Assembly: GCA_964607765.1 (NCBI GenBank)
Contig: CAZSNT010000026.1
Location: 16,678 to 80,677, forward strand
Reading direction: 5' to 3'
Length of the DNA: 64,000 bases
From: CAZSNT01 sp964607765
GTDB taxonomy: Bacteria > Verrucomicrobiota > Lentisphaeria > Oligosphaerales > JABHEG01
Both the position numbers and the translations under genes were made by a program. Shown here piece after piece: positions 43,577 through 52,220 of this stretch. The notes under the pieces were generated by a model, which did no database searches, was not told where the DNA came from, and worked only from the letters and a program-made list of their open reading frames with translations. Within the stretch, counting starts at the first letter, position 1. Each line of letters starts with the position of its first letter.

Positions 43577-43840
43577 GACCGACCGCGGCGCAGCGCCCTT
43601 TCAACAAGCTCTTTGGAAGGGGGACTGGGGGAAGCCTCTCTCCCGAGAAAGGTTGCCCCCAGGGGAGCGCAGCGACCAGAAGACACCCCTGCTCCGGCAC
43701 TTCCGGCCCGCGAGGATCCGCCTTCGCCTGCGGCTATGGCGCGACACAGCGCTCGCCCTCCAGCACCATACGACCGACCGCGGCACAGCGCCCTTTCAAC
43801 AAGCTCTTTGGAAGGGGGACTGGGGGAAGCCTCTCTCCCG
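43577..43840. repeat. 194-bp tandem repeat array, left part
   Basis: The unit starting CGACCGACCGCGG at 43577 recurs at 43771, a period of 194 bases. It contains an inverted repeat (CTGGGGG ... CCCCCAG). The second copy is cut at 43840 by the gap. The array lies between the SUMF1-like gene and the methyltransferase gene. No coding pattern is evident. Confidence 0.85.
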
Positions 43841-43940
43841 NNNNNNNNNNNNNNNNNNNNNNNNNNNNNNNNNNNNNNNNNNNNNNNNNNNNNNNNNNNN
43901 NNNNNNNNNNNNNNNNNNNNNNNNNNNNNNNNNNNNNNNN
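43841..43940. other. Assembly gap (100 N)
   Basis: Exactly 100 N. From the 194-base period the minimum missing sequence is 65 bases, or 65 plus multiples of 194, so the 100 N are a placeholder. Confidence 0.95.
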
Positions 43941-43995
43941 GAGGATCCGCCTTCGCCTGCGGCTATGGCGCGACACAGCGCTCGCCCTCCAGCAC
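43941..43995. repeat. 194-bp tandem repeat array, right end
   Basis: Matches 43712-43766 of the first copy (GAGGATCCGCCTTCGCCTGC onward), then diverges where the methyltransferase gene ends. Confidence 0.85.
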
Positions 43996-44017
43996 GACGG
44001 GCTGGATCGAAGCGCAG

Positions 44018-44905
44018 CTACTCGCCCCGGATGGCGCGACGCATAGCAGCAATGTGTTCCGGGCTCGTCCCGCAGCAACCGCCCACGATGTTCGCGCCGG
44101 CCTCGACCAACAGCGGCGCCTTGGCCGCCATCTGTGCCGGCGTCTCCTTGAACACTGTCTCGCCGTGCTCGAGCACGGGCATACCGGCGTTCGGCATGGC
44201 GATGATGGGTACGCCGGGCGCGCACGCTCGCAGCCGCTTCACGATCTCTATCATGTGGTCCGGGCCCGTCCCGCAGTTGGTGCCGATGATGTCCGCACCG
44301 GCAGCGAGAACAGGCTCAACGCACTGCTCCGGGGTCACGCCCATCATCGTTGCGTAGCCGCCGGCAGCGACCGGATCGAACGTGAAGCTCACGACCACGA
44401 CCAGGTCCGAGCACTCTCGGGCAGCCTTCACAGCGACAACTGCTTCCTCCAGCGCCGTCATTGTCTCGATTATCACAGCATCGGCGCCGCCCGCAGCGAA
44501 GGCTGTTGCCTGTTCCGCAAACACCTCATAGAAAGCCTGTTCCGTCTCGGCACCCAACGGCGCCATGAACTCGCCGGTCGGGCCGGCCGACGCCAACACA
44601 AACTGCGAATCGGCAGCCACACCGCGCGCCACGGCAGCAGCAGCCTGATTGATCTCACCTGCGCGGTCCGCCAGGCCGTAGTGCGCCAGCTTGTAGCGAG
44701 AGCCCCCGAACGAATTGCACTCAACGATGTCACTGCCCGCGTCCCGGTACGCACGGTGAACGTCCGTGACGTCTCCGGCGCGCTCCACACACCAGAGCTC
44801 CGGGCACGTTCCGGGCTGCAGCCCTTTCTGCTGCAGGAACGTCCCCATGGCGCCGTCGCAGACCAGGACTTTGCCCGTATTCAGCTGCTGCAGAATGCCT
44901 TTCAT
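44018..44905 (-). CDS. Homocysteine S-methyltransferase-domain protein
   Basis: 295 residues forming only the (beta/alpha)8 homocysteine-binding barrel of MetH/BHMT. VLVCDGAMGTFLQQKGLQPG opens the domain; the three zinc ligands are present as Cys211 in GTNCGTGP and Cys277/Cys278 in GGCCGTSPEH. No folate, B12 or activation domain is attached, so it either uses a direct methyl donor such as S-methylmethionine or betaine, or works with a separate corrinoid protein. The ATG at 44905 follows AAGGGAGC. An AT-rich stretch just upstream (44915-44960) probably holds its promoter. Confidence 0.88.
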   Translation of the reverse strand: MKGILQQLNTGKVLVCDGAMGTFLQQKGLQPGTCPELWCVERAGDVTDVHRAYRDAGSDIVECNSFGGSRYKLAHYGLADRAGEINQAAAAVARGVAADSQFVLASAGPTGEFMAPLGAETEQAFYEVFAEQATAFAAGGADAVIIETMTALEEAVVAVKAARECSDLVVVVSFTFDPVAAGGYATMMGVTPEQCVEPVLAAGADIIGTNCGTGPDHMIEIVKRLRACAPGVPIIAMPNAGMPVLEHGETVFKETPAQMAAKAPLLVEAGANIVGGCCGTSPEHIAAMRRAIRGE

Positions 44906-45002
44906 CACCGCTCCCTTTTGCTATATCAATCTATGCACATATCCAAATATATACGTGCCGGCAGCGCGTGTCAACCCCCGTGGGCCGGGTGAGGAGGCCG
45001 GC

Positions 45003-48000
45003 CTACGGCGCAGCGCCGCCCGAGCCGAGAGGCTTGGAGCGCACGCTGTCGATGACCAGTCCTGTGCGCACTTTGCCCTCTGAACGGACCATAAAGCCAA
45101 GCTCCCGGCACCGCAGTTTCGTCGGCTGTCCGCCCGCACGGCCAGTGAGCGAGGCCAGGTCGAAGTCGAACGGTACGTCGCGTACCCATGTGCGGCCCTG
45201 CACCTCGATCTCACTGCTGGCGATGCGCCGGTACACGCCTTCCGGCACAACATATGCCGATACTGTCATGGGCTTGTCGCCGTGGTGGTAGAAGTCCGCG
45301 GTCAGCCGCTCCGGCAGGTCCATCGTGTTCTCCGGACGCCGGCGGATACGAACCATCGTGGACTGGGCCATGTACAACTCCGCGGCGACACACCCGTTCG
45401 TCGTGTCATCGGCGGCAACAGGATGGACCTGACAGCGTGAACGTCTGTCGCTCGTATACCCCTCCCACCCCGGTTCTCCTTCCATACCCTCCACCGCTCC
45501 CGCGGCAAGGGGCTGCACAACGTAGTACGGGTAGTGAACCGCATGCCCCCAGTTCCCGGCGCCGTCCCGGGCCCGAAGATGGATGTACCACAGCCCCGGC
45601 TTGTCCGCACTGCCGATGGCGCTCTGCTGAACAGTCGCGGGCAGATCCCGAACAGCAAGTCCTTTCGGGTTCTGGTCGAACCCCACCTGGAAACCGCCGA
45701 TCCCCGTCACATCCGATGCCATGCAGGAGAACACCGGCACAGGGGGAGCTGGACCGATGAACGCGAAGTTGTCCACATAGAATCGCGCCCCCTTCTTGTT
45801 GGTGTTCCCACGCCACTCGCCGAGCGCGACAAGCCGGATCTCCGGCGATTCCTCGTCAGGAATGGCCTCGCGCAGAAGCGCCTGCAGGTTCACGACCAGA
45901 TGGTGCCACTTGCCATCGTCTCTCGCCTCCTCGATCCGGCCCAGATCCGTCTCCTCCGTGTCACCCGTCATCCCCACGACTTGCCACCCCCCTTTGACGT
46001 AGAGCAGGAGATTGACTTTCACACCGGGCATGATCTTACAGTCGAACGACAGCATCGGGTAGTCGCTGAGCGCCAACTTGCCGCGGTAGCGGTAGACGGA
46101 GAAGCGCTGGGCATCGTCTGCCTTCTCCACGCACAGGCAACTGTCCCCGGTGTCGTCGTCGATGACCGTGGAGAGTACGGCCGCGTTGTTCTTGCCGTAC
46201 GGACGCCAATACGTGCTCTTCGTGCTGAAATGGTCGTAGTACCGAAAGTCGTAGACGTAGGAGTACAGGCGCGGCGCCAGAGGCCCTTGGCGATCCTGCG
46301 CATAGTCCACGTGCCAACGCCACTCGAAAGGCGCGGCAACGTTCCCGGCAAAGTCCTTCAGCCCGCTCAGACTGAATGCCATCTCCTGCCCGTCCGGAAT
46401 AACACCGCGACTCACGCGTGACGCGGACAGCATGTTCCACGAGAACTCCCGCGACTCGGAATCCCACTTCGTTGTGTACGAAGACAGCGAACACTTGCGT
46501 CCGTTCAGTGTCAGCCTGATGGACGTGGGATCGATCCCCGCCAAGCTCTCGCCGAACCGTACCTTGATCTCCGGGCTGGCAGCCTTGGAGTCCGGCGCCG
46601 GACTCACATCCGCCACGGCCGGCGGGGTATTGTCGACCAGGAACCGGTAGCGCGCGGGCCGGCCCCAGTTCCCTGCGTTGTCCTGGGCCCGGATGTGGAG
46701 GAACGACTCCCCTTCCGGGACGTCCGTGAACCGAGCTGACGAGTCGGCTGTGTCCACGGTCTCGTCGACCTCGGTCACGGCGGCGGCGGACCACACATAG
46801 CTGTAGCCGCGTATGCCGCTGACATCACGAGACGCCCAGTTCAGCCCCAACCCACCGTGGGTGCTGACCGCGGGCACAAGAACCACATTGTCCAGCTCCA
46901 GCCACACGCCGGGCGGCATGGCGGAGTATCCCCAGTCACCCAGTGCGAAGCCGCTCACACGGTAGGCGCTGGTCGACCGGGGCGTGCTGTCGTCGGACAG
47001 CCGGGTCATCATGCTGGCCAGGTTCGCTTCAGCGTGCCGCCATGTGCCGTCTGTTGCAATGCCGGGGATGTCGCCAAGCTTCGAGCTCTCCGAATCGCGA
47101 TCGGTGAACCCGATGGTCTTCGGCTTCTGCCCCGGTCTCAAGGCGAAGTCGGCACGGACATCGGCGTTGGCACGGTAGTCGAATGCCAGTACGGGGAACT
47201 CCCCCGCGAAGAACCTGTCCACGCCGAACTTCACACCGAAATTGCTCCCGCACAGACGGTTCAGAATGCGAACCGCATAGTCGCCGCTGTCCGCGTCACG
47301 CACCGTCCGGGTCACCTTGGTCTGGCTGTCCGCGGAGTACAGAGAGATCCCTTCCAGACCACGATTGAAGTCCATCGTGATGTGCTGTTCGCGATCGAGC
47401 CGAACCACGCTTGGGGGCGTTCGGTCCAGACGACGTCGAACCGTGCACTGCCAGACCCGCGTTGGTGTGGCGGCCGCAGAGCCTGTCGGCGCCACCGACT
47501 GCGCGGCCTCGCCCGCGGCCGTGCCCAGGGCGGCCGCCGCACGCGACGACAGCGCCGGAACAGCGCTGCGTTCAGCGTGCCCCAGACGCAGCGTGACAGC
47601 CTGACCATCCGCAAACTCGATGCCGGCCGCAGCAAGATCGACGGTCAGCGTGCGGGCTGCCACGTCAACGGCCGCAATGCCCTCTTCCAGGGGGACAGCT
47701 TGGTCCGCAACGGACAATGTCAGGCTGCCCAAGTCCGGTTCCCAGCGCGTCTTGCGCTGGAACGTCAGGACCACAGCAGCGCCATCCCACTCCGCCCCGT
47801 CGGCGGGTGCGATTGCGGTGACCTCCGGGCGGCGGTCAACCCACACGGGAACCGGCCTGCCAAGACGCCAGCCCGCCTCGACGGCAGCCGCGACATGCAG
47901 GAACCACAGCCCCCGTTCCGGACAGCTGAGCTCCGTGGTCGCCAGACTCGACTCGGGCACGTCCGTCGGGGTCCCCTGCGCCGCCGGAGAGCGTGAACAC

Positions 48001-51000
48001 CAGGCCTTGTAGCGCAACGCAACGTCCTCCGCGCCGGTCACGCGACACCGGGCAGTCTTCGAGCCGACTGAGGCGAACATGACGTTGTCCACCTGCCAAC
48101 TGGCGCCGCGCCGGTTGCCCGTGCTCCCGGCGGTCAGATACCCTTCGTGCAGCATGCCCAGCACCATCTCGGAGACAACGAACGTGTCGCGCCACGGGAA
48201 GAACTGCCGTACAGCCGCCGCAGGTCGGAACCGGCGTCGCGTCCAGCCGCCTCCCAGCCCGGTCGTCGTGAACCGGCCGAGACGGTAGAAGTTCGGCGCA
48301 TCGGCCCCTGCCAGGTCGGGCCCGGTCAGGGGAATGAAGTAGCGCTCCAGCGGTTCGTGCTCGAACACCACATACAGATTCACGGCCACGCCCTCGGGTA
48401 TGACGCAGTCAAAGCCCATCTCTGCCACGCGCCCCAGATCGAGCCCCTGCACAGGGAGCCGGACGCCGAAATCCCCGCCCGAATGCAGGTTGCGCAGCAG
48501 CAGCGAACGCTTGCCTCTGCCCGGGCCGCCGGTGCACGCGCTAAGCTCCGCGCTCTGATCCCCGTCATACGGGCCCCAGCCCTGATCGCCGGACTCGAAG
48601 TCGAACCAGTGGCCGGGATGCGACTCGCAGACCAACTCCACTTCCGGCACAGCCGCCGCAGGTACAGGCTCAACCGCCGTGACGCTGTCGGGTGCAGCCA
48701 CACCGGGCCGGCCCAGCCGCTCATACCCGATCTTGGCACGGGCGATCACGATGCTGTTCTGCTGCGTCCACAGCGCCAGACGCCGGCCTGTCAACGGGTC
48801 GGGATCCTCAGCGGAAAAAACCGGAACATTGTCGAACGATACGTCGTACCTGCTGCCCGTCTTCCGCAGTTTGACGAAATACCAGGCGCCGTGCACCGGG
48901 CGCCCGCCCGGATCCCACTCCACCTCGATGGCTCGAGCCGTGGGTTTGGCATCGCGCCCACGCGGAATGAACTCGCGGTCCGTCTGCTCCAGCACACTGT
49001 CCCGGCGCCAGAACTGCGTCCATCTCTCAGACCACAGCGGGTCCCACGCGGCCAGGATCAGGTTGTAGCCCGAAAACAGCTCGAACCCGTCCGCATTCAG
49101 AGCCACGTTGATATCGCCTATCCGCGGGTAGTATGCGCGTGCCGCGCCCTCGAGCATCTCGCCTTGCCGCATGCGCATCCCGGCATAGTATTCCAACGTG
49201 AAGTCGCCCTCGAACGCGTGCTTGTTCCACAAGGCCGCAACGCCTTTGCTGCGTCCGTTCATGTGTGACCAACGCGGATCGCAGGCAAACCGGTTTGTCA
49301 CCTCCCACGTGCCGACCGCTGTCCAGTCCACCGGCGCACGCTCAAACAGGTAGTCCTTCACGTTCCCGCGCAAGACAGACACGTGCAGCAAGTCGATCGA
49401 TGCCGCCACGCCCAGGCCCAGAGCCCGGCCCCGCAACGGTTCCGGGTCACGAACCGACAGCACGTCCTTGCCGGCCACTGACAGCCAGATCACCTTGCCG
49501 TCCCGCTCCAACACCAACTCTCCGTACGACACCGTGTCCGGCGTCCGTGGCTGCGGCCCGATCTTCTCGTCAATCACCTGCTTGCCGGGAATGACCGTGC
49601 GCGGCCCGATCTCGAACTCCGCCGCGCCCAGACGCACCCCGGAGCGCAACAGCACGGCGTTCCCTTTCCGCCGTTCATCGTCCACGGTGAGCCGGACCGC
49701 GTACCCCGCGTCGGGCTCGACGTCGTCGCGACCGAAATACACACTCAAACCGTCGCTGACCGGTGCGGCCAGCCGGAAGGCACCGTAGAAGTCGCCCTTG
49801 TGAACCAGCAGCCGAGAACCGTCTGCGACCAACCCGGACGTGCCTTTCAACTCCACCCAGGCCCAGCGCGGCGAAGCCCAGCCCTGCATGAACGGGTCGT
49901 CCGCAAAGACCTCGACATTCACGGGCTGTTCCCAGTCCCGGCGGCGTGCCGAGAATGCCTCGAAATCCTGGAAACGCGCCGCGCCAACACCGGTCGCGTG
50001 CAATCCAAGCCGCCCTGACGGCGGCGTATCACATGCGACCCGCAGCTCCCGTTCGCCGTCGACAAAGACACCCAGAATCCCGGACTCCGTCAGCTCAAGC
50101 TCCAACAGGTGAGAGTCCAGTCCGGACTGCGGCACGATGACCGAAGCCACGTCCCTGACCGCCCCGTTTGCACGTTGCGCCAGGGACAGACGCGCACCCG
50201 CTTCCGCTGCGACAAGCGAGAGGCGCCAGAAGTCGTCCGGGCCCGCGTAGCCAAAGACAAGCCCGCCGCCGCTGCCGGGCTCGGAACACGTCAGCCTGAC
50301 GCGAATATTCCTTGGCTCCCAGGCAGGATGCCCCACCACATAGAACCCCTGTTGCCCCCTGCCCCCGGAGTCGGCGTCCGCCGTGGCCCCGCGCCCCTCG
50401 AACCTGAAAACGCCGCCTTCCCGGCCGGTCCGCCACTCGCCGGACACGACGGTGCCGTGCCCTGCCAACGCTGCCACGGAATCGAAGCGTACCACGGGAT
50501 CAGTAGCCAGAGTGACATCGTCGAAGTACGTCTCCTCGGTGCTGTCGGCGTATACACCGATCCGGCCGCCAACCGATCTGTCGTCCCGCGCTTCCGCCAC
50601 GGGCTGGCCGTCAATCGACACCGTGATCCGGCCGCCAGCCGCCCGTACCGCCAGTCGATACCAGTTGCCCGTACGCCCCGGATGGCTGCCCGTCGCCACC
50701 ACGCGGTCAATCCCTGCATGCCTGTGGATAAGCGCGACCGGACCGGCACGAACGCCCTGGGAGCTCACACGCCACTTGGCCACCCAGAACGAGTCACCGT
50801 CAGCCGCGCCAAACACAACGCCACACTCTCCCGCCGCCGGCTTGATGCTGACCCCGACCGTGTGGTCGTCCCAGAACGGATAGCCTGTGAGAATTACAGC
50901 GGCGCCATCCTGCGCCGCACCGGACAGACAGAACGGATTCGAACTGCGCGCCGCGACCGGTTCGCGGCCCTCACGGATACGAGCGTCAGGATTCGCACGA

Positions 51001-51647
51001 ATCTCCTCCATCACGGAGTGCAGGCGCCACTTGCCCTGAGCCGGCTCCCACAATCCGAAGCTGGACGTCTCCTCCTCGGTCCGCATGAAGTCGTCACCGA
51101 AAACCACCGGCTCGATGCGTTGGTACGCGGAACTGCCCACGCTGGGGCCGCCCGGCCCCGTGACGATCCCTACCTGTCCCCGACCCAACTCGCCCTCCAG
51201 CACGCGCAGAACACGACGCCGGTCGGCAACGATCTCCAACCAGTGCCGGCGGCGCTTCAGCACAAGCTCCGCACCGTCCGCTACGGCCGCGGGCAACGGC
51301 GTGTCGCCCGCAGCCACAACGACCGCTTCCCCGCCGTGCACACGCTCCAGAACGAAACCGGATCGCGTCCAGCAGAAACGGCCGGACGGAGCCCCTTCCC
51401 TGTAAGCAAAAAGCACGTCCACGCTCTCGAAACGAGCCGCTTCACCCGACGGCTGAAGCTGCAGCGCGACATTGTAGGAGGCGTGCCGCGCACTGCGCAA
51501 CAGCGTGTAGTCGCGCCCCGACACACGCACCGTCTCGCCCTCGCACACCCCGGCCAACAACGCCAGGACGCTGCACAACAGCAATACGCACGGGCGGCGG
51601 CCCACGTGCCACTCAACACTCGTCTCTGCGTCTGACATGCATCTCAT
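45003..51647 (-). CDS. Giant exported multidomain protein, unknown function
   Basis: About 2,214 residues. A signal peptide (PCVLLLCSVLALLAGVCEGE) is followed by an N-terminal half of repeated beta-sandwich, concanavalin-like modules (RIGVYADSTEETYFDDVTL; RLGLHATGVGAARFQDFEAF; FVVSEMVLGMLHEGYLTAGS with WQVDNVMFASVG). The C-terminal half has Ig/FN3-like modules (DNTPPAVADVSPAPDSKAAS; FLHIRAQDNAGNWGRPARYR; YIHLRARDGAGNWGHAVHYP). No catalytic motif, transmembrane anchor or sorting signal is obvious. It is probably a surface or secreted carbohydrate-binding or adhesive protein. The ATG at 51647 is uncertain: no strong ribosome site exists, and an ATG at 51638 is equally possible. It is transcribed alone and leftward. 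Confidence 0.75.
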   Translation of the reverse strand: MRCMSDAETSVEWHVGRRPCVLLLCSVLALLAGVCEGETVRVSGRDYTLLRSARHASYNVALQLQPSGEAARFESVDVLFAYREGAPSGRFCWTRSGFVLERVHGGEAVVVAAGDTPLPAAVADGAELVLKRRRHWLEIVADRRRVLRVLEGELGRGQVGIVTGPGGPSVGSSAYQRIEPVVFGDDFMRTEEETSSFGLWEPAQGKWRLHSVMEEIRANPDARIREGREPVAARSSNPFCLSGAAQDGAAVILTGYPFWDDHTVGVSIKPAAGECGVVFGAADGDSFWVAKWRVSSQGVRAGPVALIHRHAGIDRVVATGSHPGRTGNWYRLAVRAAGGRITVSIDGQPVAEARDDRSVGGRIGVYADSTEETYFDDVTLATDPVVRFDSVAALAGHGTVVSGEWRTGREGGVFRFEGRGATADADSGGRGQQGFYVVGHPAWEPRNIRVRLTCSEPGSGGGLVFGYAGPDDFWRLSLVAAEAGARLSLAQRANGAVRDVASVIVPQSGLDSHLLELELTESGILGVFVDGERELRVACDTPPSGRLGLHATGVGAARFQDFEAFSARRRDWEQPVNVEVFADDPFMQGWASPRWAWVELKGTSGLVADGSRLLVHKGDFYGAFRLAAPVSDGLSVYFGRDDVEPDAGYAVRLTVDDERRKGNAVLLRSGVRLGAAEFEIGPRTVIPGKQVIDEKIGPQPRTPDTVSYGELVLERDGKVIWLSVAGKDVLSVRDPEPLRGRALGLGVAASIDLLHVSVLRGNVKDYLFERAPVDWTAVGTWEVTNRFACDPRWSHMNGRSKGVAALWNKHAFEGDFTLEYYAGMRMRQGEMLEGAARAYYPRIGDINVALNADGFELFSGYNLILAAWDPLWSERWTQFWRRDSVLEQTDREFIPRGRDAKPTARAIEVEWDPGGRPVHGAWYFVKLRKTGSRYDVSFDNVPVFSAEDPDPLTGRRLALWTQQNSIVIARAKIGYERLGRPGVAAPDSVTAVEPVPAAAVPEVELVCESHPGHWFDFESGDQGWGPYDGDQSAELSACTGGPGRGKRSLLLRNLHSGGDFGVRLPVQGLDLGRVAEMGFDCVIPEGVAVNLYVVFEHEPLERYFIPLTGPDLAGADAPNFYRLGRFTTTGLGGGWTRRRFRPAAAVRQFFPWRDTFVVSEMVLGMLHEGYLTAGSTGNRRGASWQVDNVMFASVGSKTARCRVTGAEDVALRYKAWCSRSPAAQGTPTDVPESSLATTELSCPERGLWFLHVAAAVEAGWRLGRPVPVWVDRRPEVTAIAPADGAEWDGAAVVLTFQRKTRWEPDLGSLTLSVADQAVPLEEGIAAVDVAARTLTVDLAAAGIEFADGQAVTLRLGHAERSAVPALSSRAAAALGTAAGEAAQSVAPTGSAAATPTRVWQCTVRRRLDRTPPSVVRLDREQHITMDFNRGLEGISLYSADSQTKVTRTVRDADSGDYAVRILNRLCGSNFGVKFGVDRFFAGEFPVLAFDYRANADVRADFALRPGQKPKTIGFTDRDSESSKLGDIPGIATDGTWRHAEANLASMMTRLSDDSTPRSTSAYRVSGFALGDWGYSAMPPGVWLELDNVVLVPAVSTHGGLGLNWASRDVSGIRGYSYVWSAAAVTEVDETVDTADSSARFTDVPEGESFLHIRAQDNAGNWGRPARYRFLVDNTPPAVADVSPAPDSKAASPEIKVRFGESLAGIDPTSIRLTLNGRKCSLSSYTTKWDSESREFSWNMLSASRVSRGVIPDGQEMAFSLSGLKDFAGNVAAPFEWRWHVDYAQDRQGPLAPRLYSYVYDFRYYDHFSTKSTYWRPYGKNNAAVLSTVIDDDTGDSCLCVEKADDAQRFSVYRYRGKLALSDYPMLSFDCKIMPGVKVNLLLYVKGGWQVVGMTGDTEETDLGRIEEARDDGKWHHLVVNLQALLREAIPDEESPEIRLVALGEWRGNTNKKGARFYVDNFAFIGPAPPVPVFSCMASDVTGIGGFQVGFDQNPKGLAVRDLPATVQQSAIGSADKPGLWYIHLRARDGAGNWGHAVHYPYYVVQPLAAGAVEGMEGEPGWEGYTSDRRSRCQVHPVAADDTTNGCVAAELYMAQSTMVRIRRRPENTMDLPERLTADFYHHGDKPMTVSAYVVPEGVYRRIASSEIEVQGRTWVRDVPFDFDLASLTGRAGGQPTKLRCRELGFMVRSEGKVRTGLVIDSVRSKPLGSGGAAP

Positions 51648-51712
51648 GGAGTTTATCTGTGAACCCAATACTCAGCGGCAGGCGCTCGCCCGCCGCACAG
51701 GCTATAATGTAG

Positions 51713-51718
51713 GACGCG
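51713..51718 (+). promoter_or_regulatory. Possible -10 box (TATAAT)
   Basis: A consensus TATAAT upstream of the acylphosphatase gene, but no recognisable -35 element at the right distance. Weakly supported. Confidence 0.25.
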
Positions 51719-51809
51719 ACAATACCGTTGCCATGGCCCCATAGAACGCATCAAAAGGCTATCTATTGTGTGACGCGCGGGTGAGAGCAGTTATTGGCCG
51801 GCAGCTCGT

Positions 51810-51845
51810 CTGAGAGTAGAGACTCCTTCAAGCTCGGAGCAACAA
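51810..51845. repeat. Dispersed CTGAGAG-type repeat, copy 2
   Basis: CTGAGAGTAGAGACTCCTTC, then AAGCTCGGAGCAACAA, ending at the ATG of the acylphosphatase gene. Its GGAGCAACA end could serve as the ribosome site. It parallels 40674-40710. Confidence 0.6.
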
Positions 51846-51846
51846 G

Positions 51847-52128
51847 ATGGAACAGGTCGCCTATCGCGTGCTGATCCACGGCATGGTCACAGGGGTCGGG
51901 TTCCGCTACTCCACACTGCGCGAGGCAGGCCGCTACGCGAGCCTGAGCGGCCATGTGCGCAACGCCAGCTCCAGCATCGTGGAGTGCGTGCTGCAGGGCC
52001 CCGCCTCGGAAGTGGAGCCCATGCTGCAATGGCTCCGACACGGTCCGCCCTCCGCACGTGTCACGCAGTGCGATGCGGAGCCGATCGCAGTCGACACCAC
52101 CCTGGGCCCGTTCACAATCGCCTTCTAG
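51847..52128 (+). CDS. acyP: Acylphosphatase
   Basis: 93 residues, the normal length for this small alpha/beta enzyme that hydrolyses acyl phosphates. The phosphate-binding loop is HGMVTGVGFRYSTLREA with the essential Arg; the usual Gln before GVGFR is Thr here. The catalytic Asn is in LSGHVRNASSSIVECVLQG. The ATG is preceded by GGAGCAACAAG, supplied by the dispersed repeat. It lies 92 bases upstream of the DsbD-like gene and may be cotranscribed. Confidence 0.9.
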   Translation: MEQVAYRVLIHGMVTGVGFRYSTLREAGRYASLSGHVRNASSSIVECVLQGPASEVEPMLQWLRHGPPSARVTQCDAEPIAVDTTLGPFTIAF

Positions 52129-52220
52129 CGCCGGCCATCCGGGGAACCGTCGGTTCATGGACGCTGTCAAACTCGGTTGAATTGACACCCCAGGAACCGA
52201 TACACAGCGAAAGTCACTCC

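Noticed and set aside
43349..44017. Short protein genes within the 194-bp repeats
   Set aside because: The open frames cross the gap and carry no recognisable domain; the DNA repeat explains their internal similarity.
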